This document shows, in pieces, positions 1 through 12,216 of a stretch of 64,000 bases of DNA. Position 1 is the first letter of the stretch; each line of letters opens with the position of its first letter. The translations under genes and the position numbers were made by a program. This DNA is from Glandiceps talaboti. Taxonomy: Eukaryota; Hemichordata; Enteropneusta; Spengelidae. A model generated the notes under the pieces. That model was given only the letters and a program-made list of their open reading frames with translations, had not been told where the DNA came from and searched no databases. The stretch is from positions 23,729,429-23,793,428 of the forward strand of contig NC_135565.1 in NCBI RefSeq assembly GCF_964340395.1, given 5' to 3'.

Positions 1-212
1 CCATGACATTACAGCGCCACAGGCGACGAAAGTTATAGATGTGATTACACAGATACAGCCAATCACTGATCACTACAATACGAATAATAAAGATAATATT
101 GGTGAACCATCACTTTCACCAATTATGTGAAAAAACATCGTATAAAGGCAGTTTCATTGTCTTCAGATTCCATTGTCATTTATTGAATATACAGCGTTAC
201 GAAGAATTGATG

Positions 213-363
213 TATTAACGTCAATCTGATTAAAATCTGATGTTAGAAAGGCATTCGCCCGGGGGAAAAAACTCACGTAAAAGACGCAATAACGATGGAA
301 CAAAGGTAAATACAGGAAAACCAGCCTATCTAACATCAGATTTTAATCAGATTGTATTAACGT
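213..363. mobile_element. Short MITE with 26-bp terminal inverted repeats and 9-bp target duplication
   Basis: The element is 222-354 (133 bp). Its ends, 222-247 and 329-354, are perfect inverted complements of 26 bp starting CAATCTGATTAAAATC. The 9-bp direct repeat TATTAACGT lies immediately outside both ends (213-221 and 355-363), as expected for a target-site duplication. There is no coding capacity. Nine-bp duplications with long TIRs are typical of Mutator-like elements, so a non-autonomous MULE is the best guess; the superfamily is inferred from TSD length only. Perfect arms suggest a fairly recent insertion. Confidence 0.8.
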
Positions 364-450
364 ATGCTACTATTAGTTTGTAACATGCATGAGCAAACGG
401 CTACTAGAGACATACGTATGTCACCCATGCCAATAATCGTTTAAAGAACA

Positions 451-615
451 CACTTGTGTAGGTGAAAGAATCATTTAACATATTCTAGTTGCGATGTATC
501 TGAATACAAGGTATGTATTACATATAGGAAGACATACAGAAAGTCGAACAGTCCTTATAAACGACCACTTGTGTAGGTGAGAGAATCATTTAGCATAGTC
601 TCGTTGCGATGTATC
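451..615. repeat. Two direct copies of a ~50-bp sequence
   Basis: 451-500 and 566-615 are near-identical (CACTTGTGTAGGTGA start, GCGATGTATC end), 115 bp apart. This looks like a local duplication. No gene is seen here, and nothing else is recognisable from 616 to about 1335. Confidence 0.6.
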
Positions 616-1335
616 GAAACCCGAAGCATGTAAAATACACAGGACAGGAAGAGAGCCGAATACCAATTTACCAATGAATACCAATGAGTAACGATTTAAT
701 ATTGCATAACAGTCTATCTAGACAACTTCTGGCATCGTGTTGCCATGGAAAATAAAGCTGAAGCTATTTTATACCAGATATGTGTTAGACATTTCTACTA
801 AACATTTAAAGATGTCAAGTAATACATTGTAAACACATTCAGCACATTAACGAGTGGATCAAGTCATTTACAAGGCGTTACATAATCACAATAAAATTGT
901 AGGCATATAACACATTATTCAGAGCAGTCGATAAATTAAACAAAGTTAACCCATTGATTCCTATTCTAGTTTAATTACATTATTTTAAATCCGACTATTT
1001 CTGAGTGTTCAAGAAAGTCATTGTAAAGTGACCTTGTCAAGTTGACATTTGTTGATTTGAAATAAAGAATAAACATTAAACACAGAGAACCAACACACGC
1101 ACTGCTGGTTAATTCCTGATAGTACGGTATGTATATACCATACAACCAAGAAATCTACAACGGCGAAGGTGATTTTCTGTGGTCTGTATCTCTTATGTGA
1201 TTCTTTTTTCATTAGATTACGTTTGAGATAGGCCTTAGTATAAATTCGTGTAGTTTGAAATTTTATGTAAATTGATTAGCTTGATATATTTCAGAATGGC
1301 AAAAAACATTTTACAATGTTGTTATATTTTATCGA

Positions 1336-1960
1336 CTCAGACTCAGACCCAGAACTACTTTATTCATCCCACTATAGCTAGGGGAAATTAAAACGATACT
1401 TCACACACACATTAAAAACACAAAACAGAATGTAAAAATAAAACTGCATAGTGCAATTTGTGGTAAAAATAAGTCCACAACAAGATACTACAAAGAATGA
1501 TCGCTGTTGCTGTTACGAACAGAGATAGCGGAATGGGACAAATGACGATTCAAAACTTTGTTTTAGCCTCCTCATTGCAGTATCTACCACTATGTGACTC
1601 TCAGAAATACGTGGCGTCGGTTGTTGAATTCTGCACTAGAGAGGGGTGGGACAGGTCATTTAGTACACTATATGAGCCTTTGAAGCCTGGTAATCCATTT
1701 GTCACAGACAGAATTGATACTTTCACTTGTTTACCGATAATTTAGCCACCCATTTTTGATGATCTTATTTAGCCATCCATATCATGTTGGGACAAGTTAC
1801 CAACCCCAGTAAAACTACTAAATGTGAGAGTACTAACAACACGCATTAAACAACTCCTTCCTAAGCCAGTATACAGACGAGCGTCAGCTTTGTTGACGTC
1901 ATTAATGAATTTGGGCCACGAAAATAGACTAAGTTTACTTTTTAAAGATTGAAGTCTATG
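1336..1960 (-). mobile_element. Probable 3' remnant of a non-LTR retrotransposon, antisense
   Basis: Read on the minus strand, this stretch ends in 'gggatgaataaagtagttctg' style sequence followed by a short run of CTGAGT hexamers at 1336-1352. An AATAAAG-plus-simple-repeat tail is typical of CR1/L2-like LINEs. The 82-aa frame at 1497-1745 and the 65-aa minus frame at 1769-1966 are short and match no domain I recognise. Boundaries are approximate. From 1961 to about 3039 I see no gene. Confidence 0.4.
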
Positions 1961-3039
1961 GTTCATACTGTTTTTATGCCATTATCAACAAGGTTACACC
2001 AGTCTATTTCTATGCCATTGTCAACCAGGTTACATCAGTCTATTTCTACGTGACGAAACCCAAACATATTGTAGATAGTGTTTTTGTACTGATCGAAAAG
2101 AAAACAATCATGTAACAATTTCAGCAAATATTATAAATTTGTGAAAAAAGATATATTTACATCACATCACATCTTTACATAAAATGCACATATAATCACT
2201 GCATGCCAAAGAAGAAATTTTACTGTGTATGGTCACAGCGGTGCAGAGAGATTAATACTGATTTAAAAACATATAATTATTAATGGTTGAACTCCTTTCT
2301 AGGAGATGAAATTTCACCGAACGAACTCGGCATCACAGTCATCAAAGTTTTCACATTAAACACTTGGAGATACTTTCGGTCTTAATAATAGCCAAGTCCA
2401 GACTGAGCTTACGGCAATGTTGGAAAACGTCGTCAAGAAAAAGAACACCTCCTCTGACAGAGATCATGTGTGTAGCCTGATATTTAACCTTTAACATTAT
2501 TATACGCTATGTATGTCGCCATATTTCGAAACCTCAAATACCTTTTTAAAACACTGAAATCAATCAAATTTAACTTTGTAAACGATGTTCATTATCACAA
2601 ATACTAGAAATACGAACTGAATCTTACCATGTTGAATGCAAGCATACCGTACGTCCAACGATAGCGACAGCGTTGCTAGCAAGTATGTGGGCATGCGCAG
2701 TGCTGTACGTATTAATCGTCAGTTCAAAGTTTATGCGCCCCACGTCGTACGTCGTCCATTCAAGATTACGCCCTCATCCGGAAAATACCTGTCTGGGTTT
2801 TTAATCTTTCGTCGTCCTGTTTAATCGAAATTTTAAACCTATAATGTTGTACGTAGTTTAATTAACTCATTGTCAACCACGCCCGCTATAAATCATTCAT
2901 ATATGACCTATAATCATGTTGTACGTAATAAGGGCCCTTGTTGGGTCTAATTTTAAACTATCTCAGGAAAAATACAATTAAAAAAGTTTTCATGACCATT
3001 AAGAGTAGTCGTATAGTTAGTTGATTTCAGTCTAGTCTT

Positions 3040-3546
3040 GTTGAGTATAAACTTATTTAGTTTAGTTTAGTTTTGTTTAGACAAGTCTAGTCTAGTCTAG
3101 TCTAGTCTAGTCAAGTCCAGTCCAGTCCAGTCCAGTACACTCTAGTCCATTCTAGAACATTTTAGTATAGTTTAGTCTATTAAATTAATGTTTAGTCTAA
3201 TCTAGTCTAGTGTAGTCTAGTCTAGTCTAGTCTAGTCCAGTACACTCTAGTCCATTCTAGAACATTTTAGTAAGTTTAGTCTAATTAATGTTTAGTCTAA
3301 TCTAGTCTAGTCTAGTCTAGTCTAGTCTAGTCCAGTCCAGTCCAGTACACTCTAGTCCATTCTAGAACATTTTAGTATAGTTTAGTCTAATTAATGTTTA
3401 GTCTAATCTAGTCTAGTGTAGTCTAGTCTAGTCTAGTCTAGTCCAGTCCAGTCCAGTACACTCTAGTCCATTCTAGAACATTTTAGTAAGTTTAGTCTAA
3501 TTAATGTTTAGTCTAATCTAGTCTAGTGTAGTCTAGTCTAGTCTAA
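3040..3546. repeat. TAGTC pentanucleotide satellite with a ~105-bp higher-order unit
   Basis: The region consists of TAGTC/CAGTC pentamers. A longer segment (ACACTCTAGTCC ... TTCTAGAACA ... AATTAATGTTTAG) recurs with starts at 3137, 3242, 3347 and 3458, giving periods of 105, 105 and 111 bp. The pentamer tract was therefore amplified as a higher-order unit. 3547-5346 holds no recognisable gene. Confidence 0.8.
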
Positions 3547-5346
3547 TCATAGGTACTCTTCTTTAGTGATGAAGTCTAAGCCAATTTTGTTTAGCCTAGT
3601 CAGTTTTACTGATTATATGTTATCTTACTTTGTGTCTGTAAGTCTAAATAGATATACATGTATACGCTGTTTTATTGTGAATAGTGCAATACATTTGTGC
3701 ATTCCTCCTACACGCGGACTGATGTGGAATTGTATCATAAAATAAACGTAGAGAAATGAGAACAACGATGACAGTATTCGTGTAAATGAAATGTATTCAC
3801 TAATTTAAATAACACACTCATTCTAGTCCGGGACTGATTGACATCTAAATTATTTGTATATATTATTCAACGTGTACTTCAGTCTTTCTTTTTCAGCAGT
3901 TACTTGAACAAACATATCACTTTCAAAATGCACACGTCGGGGTTGGAGGTCAACATGGACTTATTATATCAGCTTTATTATACGATTTACAGTCTGTTAT
4001 AGATTTCACATTTGTTAAAGTTAAAAATGGTTGCCGGTAATGCTCCCAACATCTGTGACTGCTCACATTTGCATGCATTTACATATAAAATCAGTTGTTT
4101 CCGACACAATCAGTAAATTCATCATTGTGTTTTACTGGAATTGATAACTGAAACACATACATACACGTGTATTTGCTGATTGCTTTACCGAATTTGAATG
4201 TGAAATTCTCAACACTACACTCTGAAATAGGCAACACTACACTCTGAAGTAGGCAACACTGTACTCAAAAACAAGGTAGGTGAATATACTTGATGTCCAT
4301 GCTGAATTTAGAAAAATATATAAAAAAATATCTCATTTGTTCTCTTTCTGGATAATCGCAGATACACAAATGAAACTCAAGAGAATTACAAGGATTACCT
4401 ATGAATACATTTGTTGATAATGATTTCTAGTAGTGATTATTGTCTTAAAGGTTTTGTGAATAAGTATTACAAGTAAATGTGCAATCGAAATATGAAGTCT
4501 TCTACATTTATTTCTTGTCATCAACCTCAATCATGACAATAAATTACTATTAAATCGGCGCATATACACCAAACAAGGTCAACAGAAAAAATGTGGTCAG
4601 AACGTTTGGTTCTGGTCAAAACCATTTGAAGCAAAGGATTATTTCCAATTTAATCGAAGCCATCAACTCATTCAATACGAGGGTACATAAGAATGAAGGA
4701 AATCGACTTCCTTCATATTGTAGTTTCTCTTGGTGCGTTGCTGACTGATGTCAATACGCTGATTCACTCTGTTCGATTTTGAACTTATTAGGATTCGTGA
4801 ATGTTCGTTCGTGATTTGTTACAACAACAATTTCCGTTGTAACAACTGAGTACTCTGAAAATGGTACAAAGTTCAATTTGCTGAATAAATCTGTACATGT
4901 ACATTACATCGAACACAGATTAATATATTTCGAAACGCATGTGCTTTACTTCTCGTCTATTTTCCGATAGTAAATGTATATAGGCCTACTTGTTATTTCA
5001 AAATGCTGATGACAGTTGTAGTGAACATTAACATTCAGAAACTGATGATAATAAATTTGAATTCTAGACAACTGTAACTCACAGCAGTAAATATTGATAT
5101 ACAAAGGGAGTCTCATATCGTCACATCTATGAAGATTTTGAACATTTTTGTAACGAGTCAAAACAAAATGGTTGACATATCAATAATTTCCCTCAACACA
5201 TCAATCAAGGTAGTAAATCTTTAAATAGCACAGAGCTTTATTTGAGCATTTTCCTGTATCAAGTATTTACAGGAAGTTCACATATCATATGTATTTTATT
5301 TACATACGATATGCCGCTATTCATAATGTACACATATAACAAAACA

Positions 5347-5522
5347 AATGTATGTATGTATGTATGTATGTATGTATGTATGTATGCATGTATGCATGTA
5401 TGCATGTATGTATGTATGTATGTATGTATGTATGTATGTATGTATATTGTTAGTAGTAAAATCCATTTCACACGTGATATTTTCGTCCGAGAGAGACAGA
5501 GAGACAGAGAGACTGACAGACC

Positions 5523-5568
<46 letters not shown>

Positions 5569-5712
5569 GATTGAGATAGAGACCGAGAGACATAGAAAGA
5601 GACAGACAGGCAAACATGCAGAGACAAACAAGCAGAGATGGAGGGGAAAGACAAAGACAAACACATAGACAAAGAGACAAGGAGAGAGATGGGGAGATAG
5701 GATAAATGAAAT

Positions 5713-5793
<81 letters not shown>
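5347..5793. repeat. Compound microsatellite (TATG)n, (GACA)n, (AT)n
   Basis: TATG repeats at 5347-5445, GACA repeats at about 5510-5570 and a pure AT tract at 5718-5793. The long overlapping frames here on both strands (up to 218 aa) are translated repeats, not genes. Confidence 0.95.
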
Positions 5794-5796
<3 letters not shown>

Positions 5797-6412
5797 CTTG
5801 TCCATCTATCAAACTTGCACCATTGTGTGTAAAACGGCGTTTGTAAAGAAAAGAAAAGGGCAAGTATACAGAAATGATATGTGTCGTTGGGGTGACATAC
5901 TTGACTATCTGTCAAATTTTAATATGTAAAATAGATCAGAAAATGAATGAGTTGTCAGGGGAATGAAAAGACCGTCTGTCAACAGATTAACACCACCTGC
6001 CATGGATGACCATGATTTTAATAGACTAACATTCTGGCCTAAAATCTAACGATTATGTAAATTAGGTCAATAGAATCTATCTTTGATTAGCCCGTACAAC
6101 ATATTATTTTAGTTATTTTTGTTACCATTTCGACTAAACTAAATTTCACCACTTGTATGATGATGAGATGTTCAAAATGAAAGTGTGGCCATTATGAGCT
6201 TGGTCCAGGGGGATTATCATAAAAAAGTACACAATTTCAGACTTACTTTTATTTTTTATGCGATAATAAGCTACCTTGAATGTGAAAATAATCGTATTAA
6301 ATCTTAACTAGACAACATGTCAAATTAGCAAGTAAGTAAACCTCGTGAATTAATGTTTCACAGCCAAATTGTGTATCTAAAATAATGTGTGCTATGGTAT
6401 TAACAAAATTCA

Positions 6413-6434
6413 GTTTATTTATTTTTGATCACCA
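6413..6434 (+). promoter_or_regulatory. Candidate 3' splice site upstream of sulfotransferase A
   Basis: A T-rich tract ends in CACCAG at 6434, 34 bp before the start codon. The paralog has a matching T-rich tract ending in AATCAG at about 16899, at a comparable distance from its coding exon. The shared placement suggests both genes have an upstream non-coding exon and an intron in the 5' UTR. No upstream exon was identified. Confidence 0.45.
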
Positions 6435-6468
6435 GAGATAATATTGGTCAAGGTTTCCCGCCATTAAG

Positions 6469-7512
6469 ATGGGGATGACAAGGCTGTTTCTGTCGCCAAG
6501 AAGATGTATTATGTTTCTGACGGTAGCTGGAGCCCTTGGGTTGGTCTTCTTGGCAAGCAAGGAATCGCAATATTTGGGCGATACGTGGAGTTTGCAGCCA
6601 ACGCCAAACACCAGTAAATTATCACAACCAATTGATGAAGTACGACATAGAAGATCTAGGACCAATATTCGATATGATGCTGAACTGCCAATTAATCTCA
6701 ATAATACATACAATATTACTCGCATTATTTATAATAGGGTTGGCAAATGTGGAAGTCGTAGTTTACAATATTTAACCGATATTTTAGCCAGATGGAATAA
6801 CTTCAACCATATGAAAAGTACAGAATACGATCAAAAGTATCTGTCCGAGGAGGAGCAGCTCGATTTCGTTAATGTGATTGAGTCACAGCCTGTACCATTC
6901 ATTTATAACCGCCATGTTAACTTTGTTGATTTCGGCAACTTTCATCGTGAAATACCTGCCTACATCAACCTCGTTCGCGACCCACTAGAACGTGTTGTGT
7001 CGTTCTATTATTTCAAAAGATACGGAGATGCATTAGAAAAGAAAGAATTAGATGCAGAACTCGCTAATGATACCTTCGAAGAATGTGTAATTAGCGGCAA
7101 GAAGGAGTGCAGTGCTGAGGCAACGAACAGAATGGTACCATATTTCTGTGGGCATTCCGAAGAGTGCCGAAAACCGACGAGATGGGCGTTAGAAACAGCC
7201 ATCAGAAATATCATAGACAATTACGTGTTTGTAGGAACGCTGGAAGAGTTCGATGTTTCCCTTTATCTCTTAGAATACATGATGCCACAGTTTTTCAGCG
7301 GAGCCAGCGATGCGTACAAATTAATCATAGATCGAGGTCACGTGCAGACTTTTAGATCGGCTTACAAAGAAGAACCATCAGACATGGCTAAAGAGATTAT
7401 GAAGGAACGTTTAGCTTTAGATTACATCCTGTACAATTTTATCAAAAAGCGAATGGGAGTTTTAAAGAAACAATTTGGACTTTTACCAATGCAAGAATAC
7501 AGACAATATTAA
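6469..7512 (+). CDS. Uronyl 2-sulfotransferase-like protein, copy A (single coding exon)
   Basis: 347-aa type II Golgi sulfotransferase. It would transfer sulfate from PAPS to the 2-O position of uronic acid in dermatan/chondroitin (or heparan) sulfate chains. A short basic N-terminus is followed by a membrane anchor at about residues 13-30. The PAPS 5'-phosphosulfate motif NRVGKCGSRS is at 89-98, NRHVNFVDF at 147-155, and the 3'-phosphate motif INLVRDPLERVVSFYYF at 166-182. These match vertebrate UST better than HS2ST, because UST also has NRVGKCGSR and YFCG...CR. Sequons at N78 and N82 suggest N-glycosylation. The coding region is uninterrupted, and a good acceptor (TTTTTGATCACCAG, ends 6434) lies 34 bp before the ATG, so a 5'-UTR intron is likely. 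An alternative in-frame ATG is codon 3. The paralog is at 16933. Exact substrate is inferred. Confidence 0.92.
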   Translation: MGMTRLFLSPRRCIMFLTVAGALGLVFLASKESQYLGDTWSLQPTPNTSKLSQPIDEVRHRRSRTNIRYDAELPINLNNTYNITRIIYNRVGKCGSRSLQYLTDILARWNNFNHMKSTEYDQKYLSEEEQLDFVNVIESQPVPFIYNRHVNFVDFGNFHREIPAYINLVRDPLERVVSFYYFKRYGDALEKKELDAELANDTFEECVISGKKECSAEATNRMVPYFCGHSEECRKPTRWALETAIRNIIDNYVFVGTLEEFDVSLYLLEYMMPQFFSGASDAYKLIIDRGHVQTFRSAYKEEPSDMAKEIMKERLALDYILYNFIKKRMGVLKKQFGLLPMQEYRQY

Positions 7513-7800
7513 TGCACTGAAATCATTTAACTTGAATAATTAGCAATAGTGTTTCTAATACCTGTTACCTACAAAATTAATGTACTGTTAGTAACATTTA
7601 ATCAAAATGTCACGCGAAATCCCCAGCTTTCCATGTTGTGTTAGTTGTCAAGTCACCAATCTTATAAGAACCCCTACCCTTCGTTCAACGTGCAAATCAA
7701 TTACTGCCAATAACTTCATGAACTACAGCCCCATTTCGAATTTTCTGATTACAATGAAGAAGTCGTCAGATATTATTGTCGTCAGTCTATTGTCACAATC

Positions 7801-7876
7801 TAACACTTACATTTTATTTGCTTTATTTTATGACAATAGGCCGACGATAAAGGCAATGTGAGTGTAAGATTGTGAC
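7801..7876. repeat. Left flank of the 22-bp satellite, homologous to its right flank
   Basis: Contains TTTATTTTATGACAATAGG, GACGATAAAGG and TGTGAGTGTAAGATTGTGA, the same order of blocks as 12117-12190 on the other side of the satellite. The final GATTGTGA is also the core of the satellite unit. Confidence 0.75.
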
Positions 7877-10800
7877 CTGTACAGTGTTAGATTAAATTGT
7901 GATCTGTACAGTGTTAGATTGTGACCTGTAAAGTGTTAGATTGTGACCTGTACAGTGTTAGATTGTGACGTGTACAGTGTTAGATTGTGACCTGTACAGT
8001 GTTAGATTGTGACATGTACAGTGTTAGATTGTGATCTGTACAGAGTTAGATTGTGACCTGTACAGTGTTAGATTGTGACCTGTACAGTGTTAGATTGTGA
8101 CCTGTACAGTGTTAGATTGTGATCTGTACAGTGTTAGATTGTGACCTATACAGTGTTAGATTGTCAGTGACCTGTACAGTGTTAGATTGTGACCTGTACA
8201 GTGTTAGATTGTGACCTGTACAGTGTTAGATTGTGACCTGTACAGTGTTAGATTGTGACATGTACAGTGTTAGATTGTGACCTATACAGAGTTAGATTGT
8301 GACCTGTACAGAGTTAGATTGTGACCTGTACAGAGTTAGATTGTGACCTATACAGAGTTAGATTGTGACCTGTACAGAGTTAGATTGTGACCTGTACAGT
8401 GTTAGATTGTGACCTGTACAGTGTTAGATTGTGACCTGTACAGTGTTAGATTGTGACCTGTACAGTGTTAGATTGTGACCTGTACAGTGTTAGATTGTGA
8501 CCTGTACAGTATTAAATTGTGACCTGTACAGAGTTAGATTGTGACCTGTACAGTGTTAGATTGTGACCTGTAAAGTGTTAGATTGTGATCTGTACAGTGT
8601 TAGATTGTGACATGTACAGTGTTAAATTGTGACCTGTACAGTGTTAGATTGTGACCTGTACAGGGTTAGATTGTGACCTGTACAGTGTTAGATTGTGACC
8701 TGTAAAGTGTTAGATTGTGACATGTACAGTGTTAGATTGTGACCTGTACAGTGTTAGATTGTGACCTGTACAGAATTAGATTGTGACATGTACAGAGTTA
8801 GATTGTGACCTGTAAAGTGTTAGATTGTGACCTGTACAGTGTTAGATTGTGACCTGTAAAGTGTTAGATTGTGACGTGTACAGTGTTAGATTGTGACCTG
8901 TACAGTGTTAGATTGTGACCTGTACAGAGTTAGATTGTGACCTGTACAGAGTTAGATTGTGACATGTACAGTGTTAGATTGTGACCTGTACAGAGTTAGA
9001 TTGTGACCTGTACAGAGTTAGATTGTGACCTGTACAGAGTTAGATTGTGACATGTACAGTGTTAGATTGTGACATGTACAGAGTTAGATTGTGACCTGTA
9101 CAGAGTTAGATTGTGACCTGTACAGTGTTAAATAGTGACCTGTACAGTGTTAGATTGTGACCTATACAGAGTTAGATTGTGACCTGTACAGAGTTAGATT
9201 GTGATCTGTACAGAGTTAGATTGTGACCTATACAGTGTTAGATTGTGACCTGTACAGTGTTAAATTGTGACCTGTACAGAGTTAGATTGTGACCTGTACA
9301 GAGTTAGATTGTGACCTGTACAGAGTTAGATTGTGACATGTACAGAGTTAGATTGTGACCTGTACAGAGTTAGATTGTGACCTGTACAGTGTTAGATTGT
9401 GACCTGTACAGTGTTAGATTGTGACATGTACAGTGTTAAATTGTGACCTGTACAGAGTTAGATTGTGACCTGTACAGAGTTAGATTGTGACCTGTACAGT
9501 GTTAGATTGTGACCTGTACAGAGTTAGATTGTGACCTGTACAGTGTTAGATTGTGACCTGTACAGAGTTAGATTGTGACCTGTGCAGAGTTAGATTGTGA
9601 CCTGTACAGAGTTAGATTGTGACCTGTACAGTGTTAGATTGTGATCTGTACAGAGTTAGATTGTGACCTGTACAGAGTTAGATTGTGACCTGTACAGAGT
9701 TAGATTGTGACCTGTACAGAGTTAGATTGTGACCTGTACAGTGTTAGATTGTGACCTGTACAGAGTTAGATTGTGACCTGTACAGAGTTAGATTGTGACC
9801 TGTACAGTGTTAGATTGTGACCTGTACAGTGTTAGATTGTGACCTGTACAGAGTTAGATTGTGACCTATACAGTGTTAGATTGTGACCTGTACGTGTTAG
9901 ATTGTGATCTGTACAGAGTTAGATTGTGACCTGTACAGAGTTAGATTGTGACCTGTACAGAGTTAGATTGTGACCTGTACAGAGTTAGATTGTGACCTGT
10001 ACAGTGTTAGATTGTGACCTGTACAGAGTTAGATTGTGACCTGTACAGAGTTAGATTGTGACCTGTACAGTGTTAGATTGTGACCTGTACAGTGTTAGAT
10101 TGTGACCTGTACAGAGTTAGATTGTGACCTATACAGTGTTAGATTGTGACCTGTACAGTGTTAGATTGTGACCTGTACAGGGTTAGATTGTGACCTGTAC
10201 AGAGTTAGATTGTGACCTGTACAGTGTTAGATTGTGACCTGTAAAGTGTTAGATTGTGACCTGTAAAGTGTTCGATTGTGACCTGTAAAGTGTTAGATTG
10301 TGACCTGTACAGAGTTAGATTGTGACCTGTACAGTGTTAGATTGTGACCTGTACAGAGTTAGATTGTGACCTGTACAGTGTTAGATTGTGACCTATACAG
10401 AGTTAGATTGTGACCTGTACAGTGTTAGATTGTGACCTGTACAGAGTTAGATTGTGACCTGTACAGAGTTAGATTGTGACCTGTACAGTGTTAGATTGTG
10501 ACCTGTACAGTGTTAGATTGTGACCTGTAAAGTGTTAGATTGTGACCTGTACAGAGTTAGATTGTGACCTGTACAGTGTTAGATTGTGACCTGTACAGAG
10601 TTAGATTGTGACCTATACAGTGTTAGATTGTGACCTATACAGAGTTAGATTGTGACCTGTACAGAGTTAGATTGTGACCTGTACAGAGTTAGATTGTGAC
10701 CTGTACAGTGTTAGATTGTGACCTGTACAGTGTTAGATTGTGACCTGTACAGTGTTAGATTGTGACCTGTACAGTGTTAGATTGTGATCTGTACAGTGTT

Positions 10801-12118
10801 AGATTGTGACCTGTACAGAGTTAGATTGTGACCTTTACAGTGTAAAATTGTGACCTGTACAATGTTAGATTGTGATCTGTACAGTGTTAGATTGTGACCT
10901 ATACAGAGTTAGATTGTGACCTATACAGTGTTAGATTGTGATCTGTACAGTGTTAGATTGTGACCTGTACAGTGTTAAATTGTAACCTGCACAGAGTTAG
11001 ATTGTGACATGTACAGTGTTAAATTGTGACCTGTACAGAGTTAGATTGTGACCTGTACAGAGTTAGATTGTGACATGTACAGTGTTAGATTGTGACATGT
11101 ACAGTGTGAAATTGTGACCTGTACAGAGTTAGATTGTGACCTGTACAGTGTTAGATTGTGACCTGTAAAGTGTTAGATTGTGACATGTACAGAGTTAGAT
11201 TGTGACATGTACAGTGTTAGATTGTGACCTATACAGAGTTAGATTGTGACCTGTACAGTGTTAGATTGTGACCTGTACAGGGTTAGATTGTGACCTGTAA
11301 AGTGTTAGATTGTGACCTGTAAAGTGTTAGATTGTGACCTGTAAAGTGTTAGATTGTGACCTGTACTGTGTTAGATTGTGACCTGTACAGTGTTAGATTG
11401 TGATCTGTACAGTGTAAGATTGTGACCTGTACAGTGTTAGATTGTGACCTGTACAGTGTTAGATTGTGACCTGTAAAGTGTTAGATTGTGACCTGTACAG
11501 TGTTAGATTTGACCTGTACAGTGTAAAATTGTGACCTGTACAGTGTTAGATTGTGACCTATACAGTGTTAGATTGTGACCTGTACAGTGTTAGATTGTGA
11601 CCTGTAAAGTGTTAGATTGTGACCTGTAAAGTGTTAGATTGTGACCTGTACAGTGTTAGATTGTGACATGTACAGTGTTAGATTGTGACCTGTACAGTGT
11701 TAGATTGTGACCTGTACAGAGTTAGATTGTGACCTGTACAGAGTTAGATTGTGACCTGTACAGTGTTAGATTGTGACATGTACAGAGTTAGATTGTGACC
11801 TGTACAGTGTTAGATTGTGACCTGTACAGTGTTAGATTGTGACCTGTAAAGGGTTAGATTGTGATCTGTACAGAGTTAGATTGTGACCTGTACAGTGTTA
11901 GATTGTGACCTGTACAGTGTTAGATTGTGACCTGTACAGGGTTAGATTGTGACCTGTACAGAGTTAGATTGTGACCTGTACAGAGTTAGATTGTGACCTG
12001 TACAGTGTTAGATTGTGACCTGTACAGTGTTAAATTGTGATCTGTACAGAGTTAGATTGTGACCTGTACAGAGTTAGATTGTGACCTGTACAGTGTTAGA
12101 TTGTGACCTGTACAGGGT
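7866..12118. repeat. ~4.2-kb tandem satellite of a 22-bp unit (~190 copies)
   Basis: The unit is 22 bp, beginning GTTAGATTGTGACC and ending TGTACAGT, repeated without spacers. Copies vary at a few fixed places: CAGT/CAGA, CCTGT/CATGT/CCTAT/ATCTGT, and TACAG/TAAAG. Rare indels occur (extra bases near 8165, one base lost near 9892). On the minus strand each standard unit contains AGGTCA. The variants form a higher-order pattern: twelve units starting at 9643 have the same variant order as those starting at 9906. The array lies between the two sulfotransferase paralogs. Confidence 0.97.
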
Positions 12119-12216
12119 TAACACATAAAATGCTTTATTACGACAATAGGCTGACGATCGATAAAGCTTATGTGAGTTTAAGATTGTGAGGTTAAAACAT
12201 AAAATGCTTTATTAGG
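12117..12216. repeat. Right flank of the satellite: ~73-bp unit plus a partial second copy
   Basis: AACACATAAAATGCTTTATTA opens a ~73-bp segment ending in AAGATTGTGAG. It then restarts at about 12191 with GTTAAAACATAAAATGC and breaks off. The same unit precedes the satellite at 7801-7876, so the 22-bp array sits inside a short tandem of a longer unit. Confidence 0.75.

Noticed and set aside
7607-7861. 84-aa plus frame after sulfotransferase A
   Set aside because: No family features; it runs into the satellite flank and has no splice or homology support.
7866-12118. Regular short repeats as a CRISPR-like array
   Set aside because: Units are head-to-tail with no unique spacers, and the context is eukaryotic. 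It is a tandem satellite.
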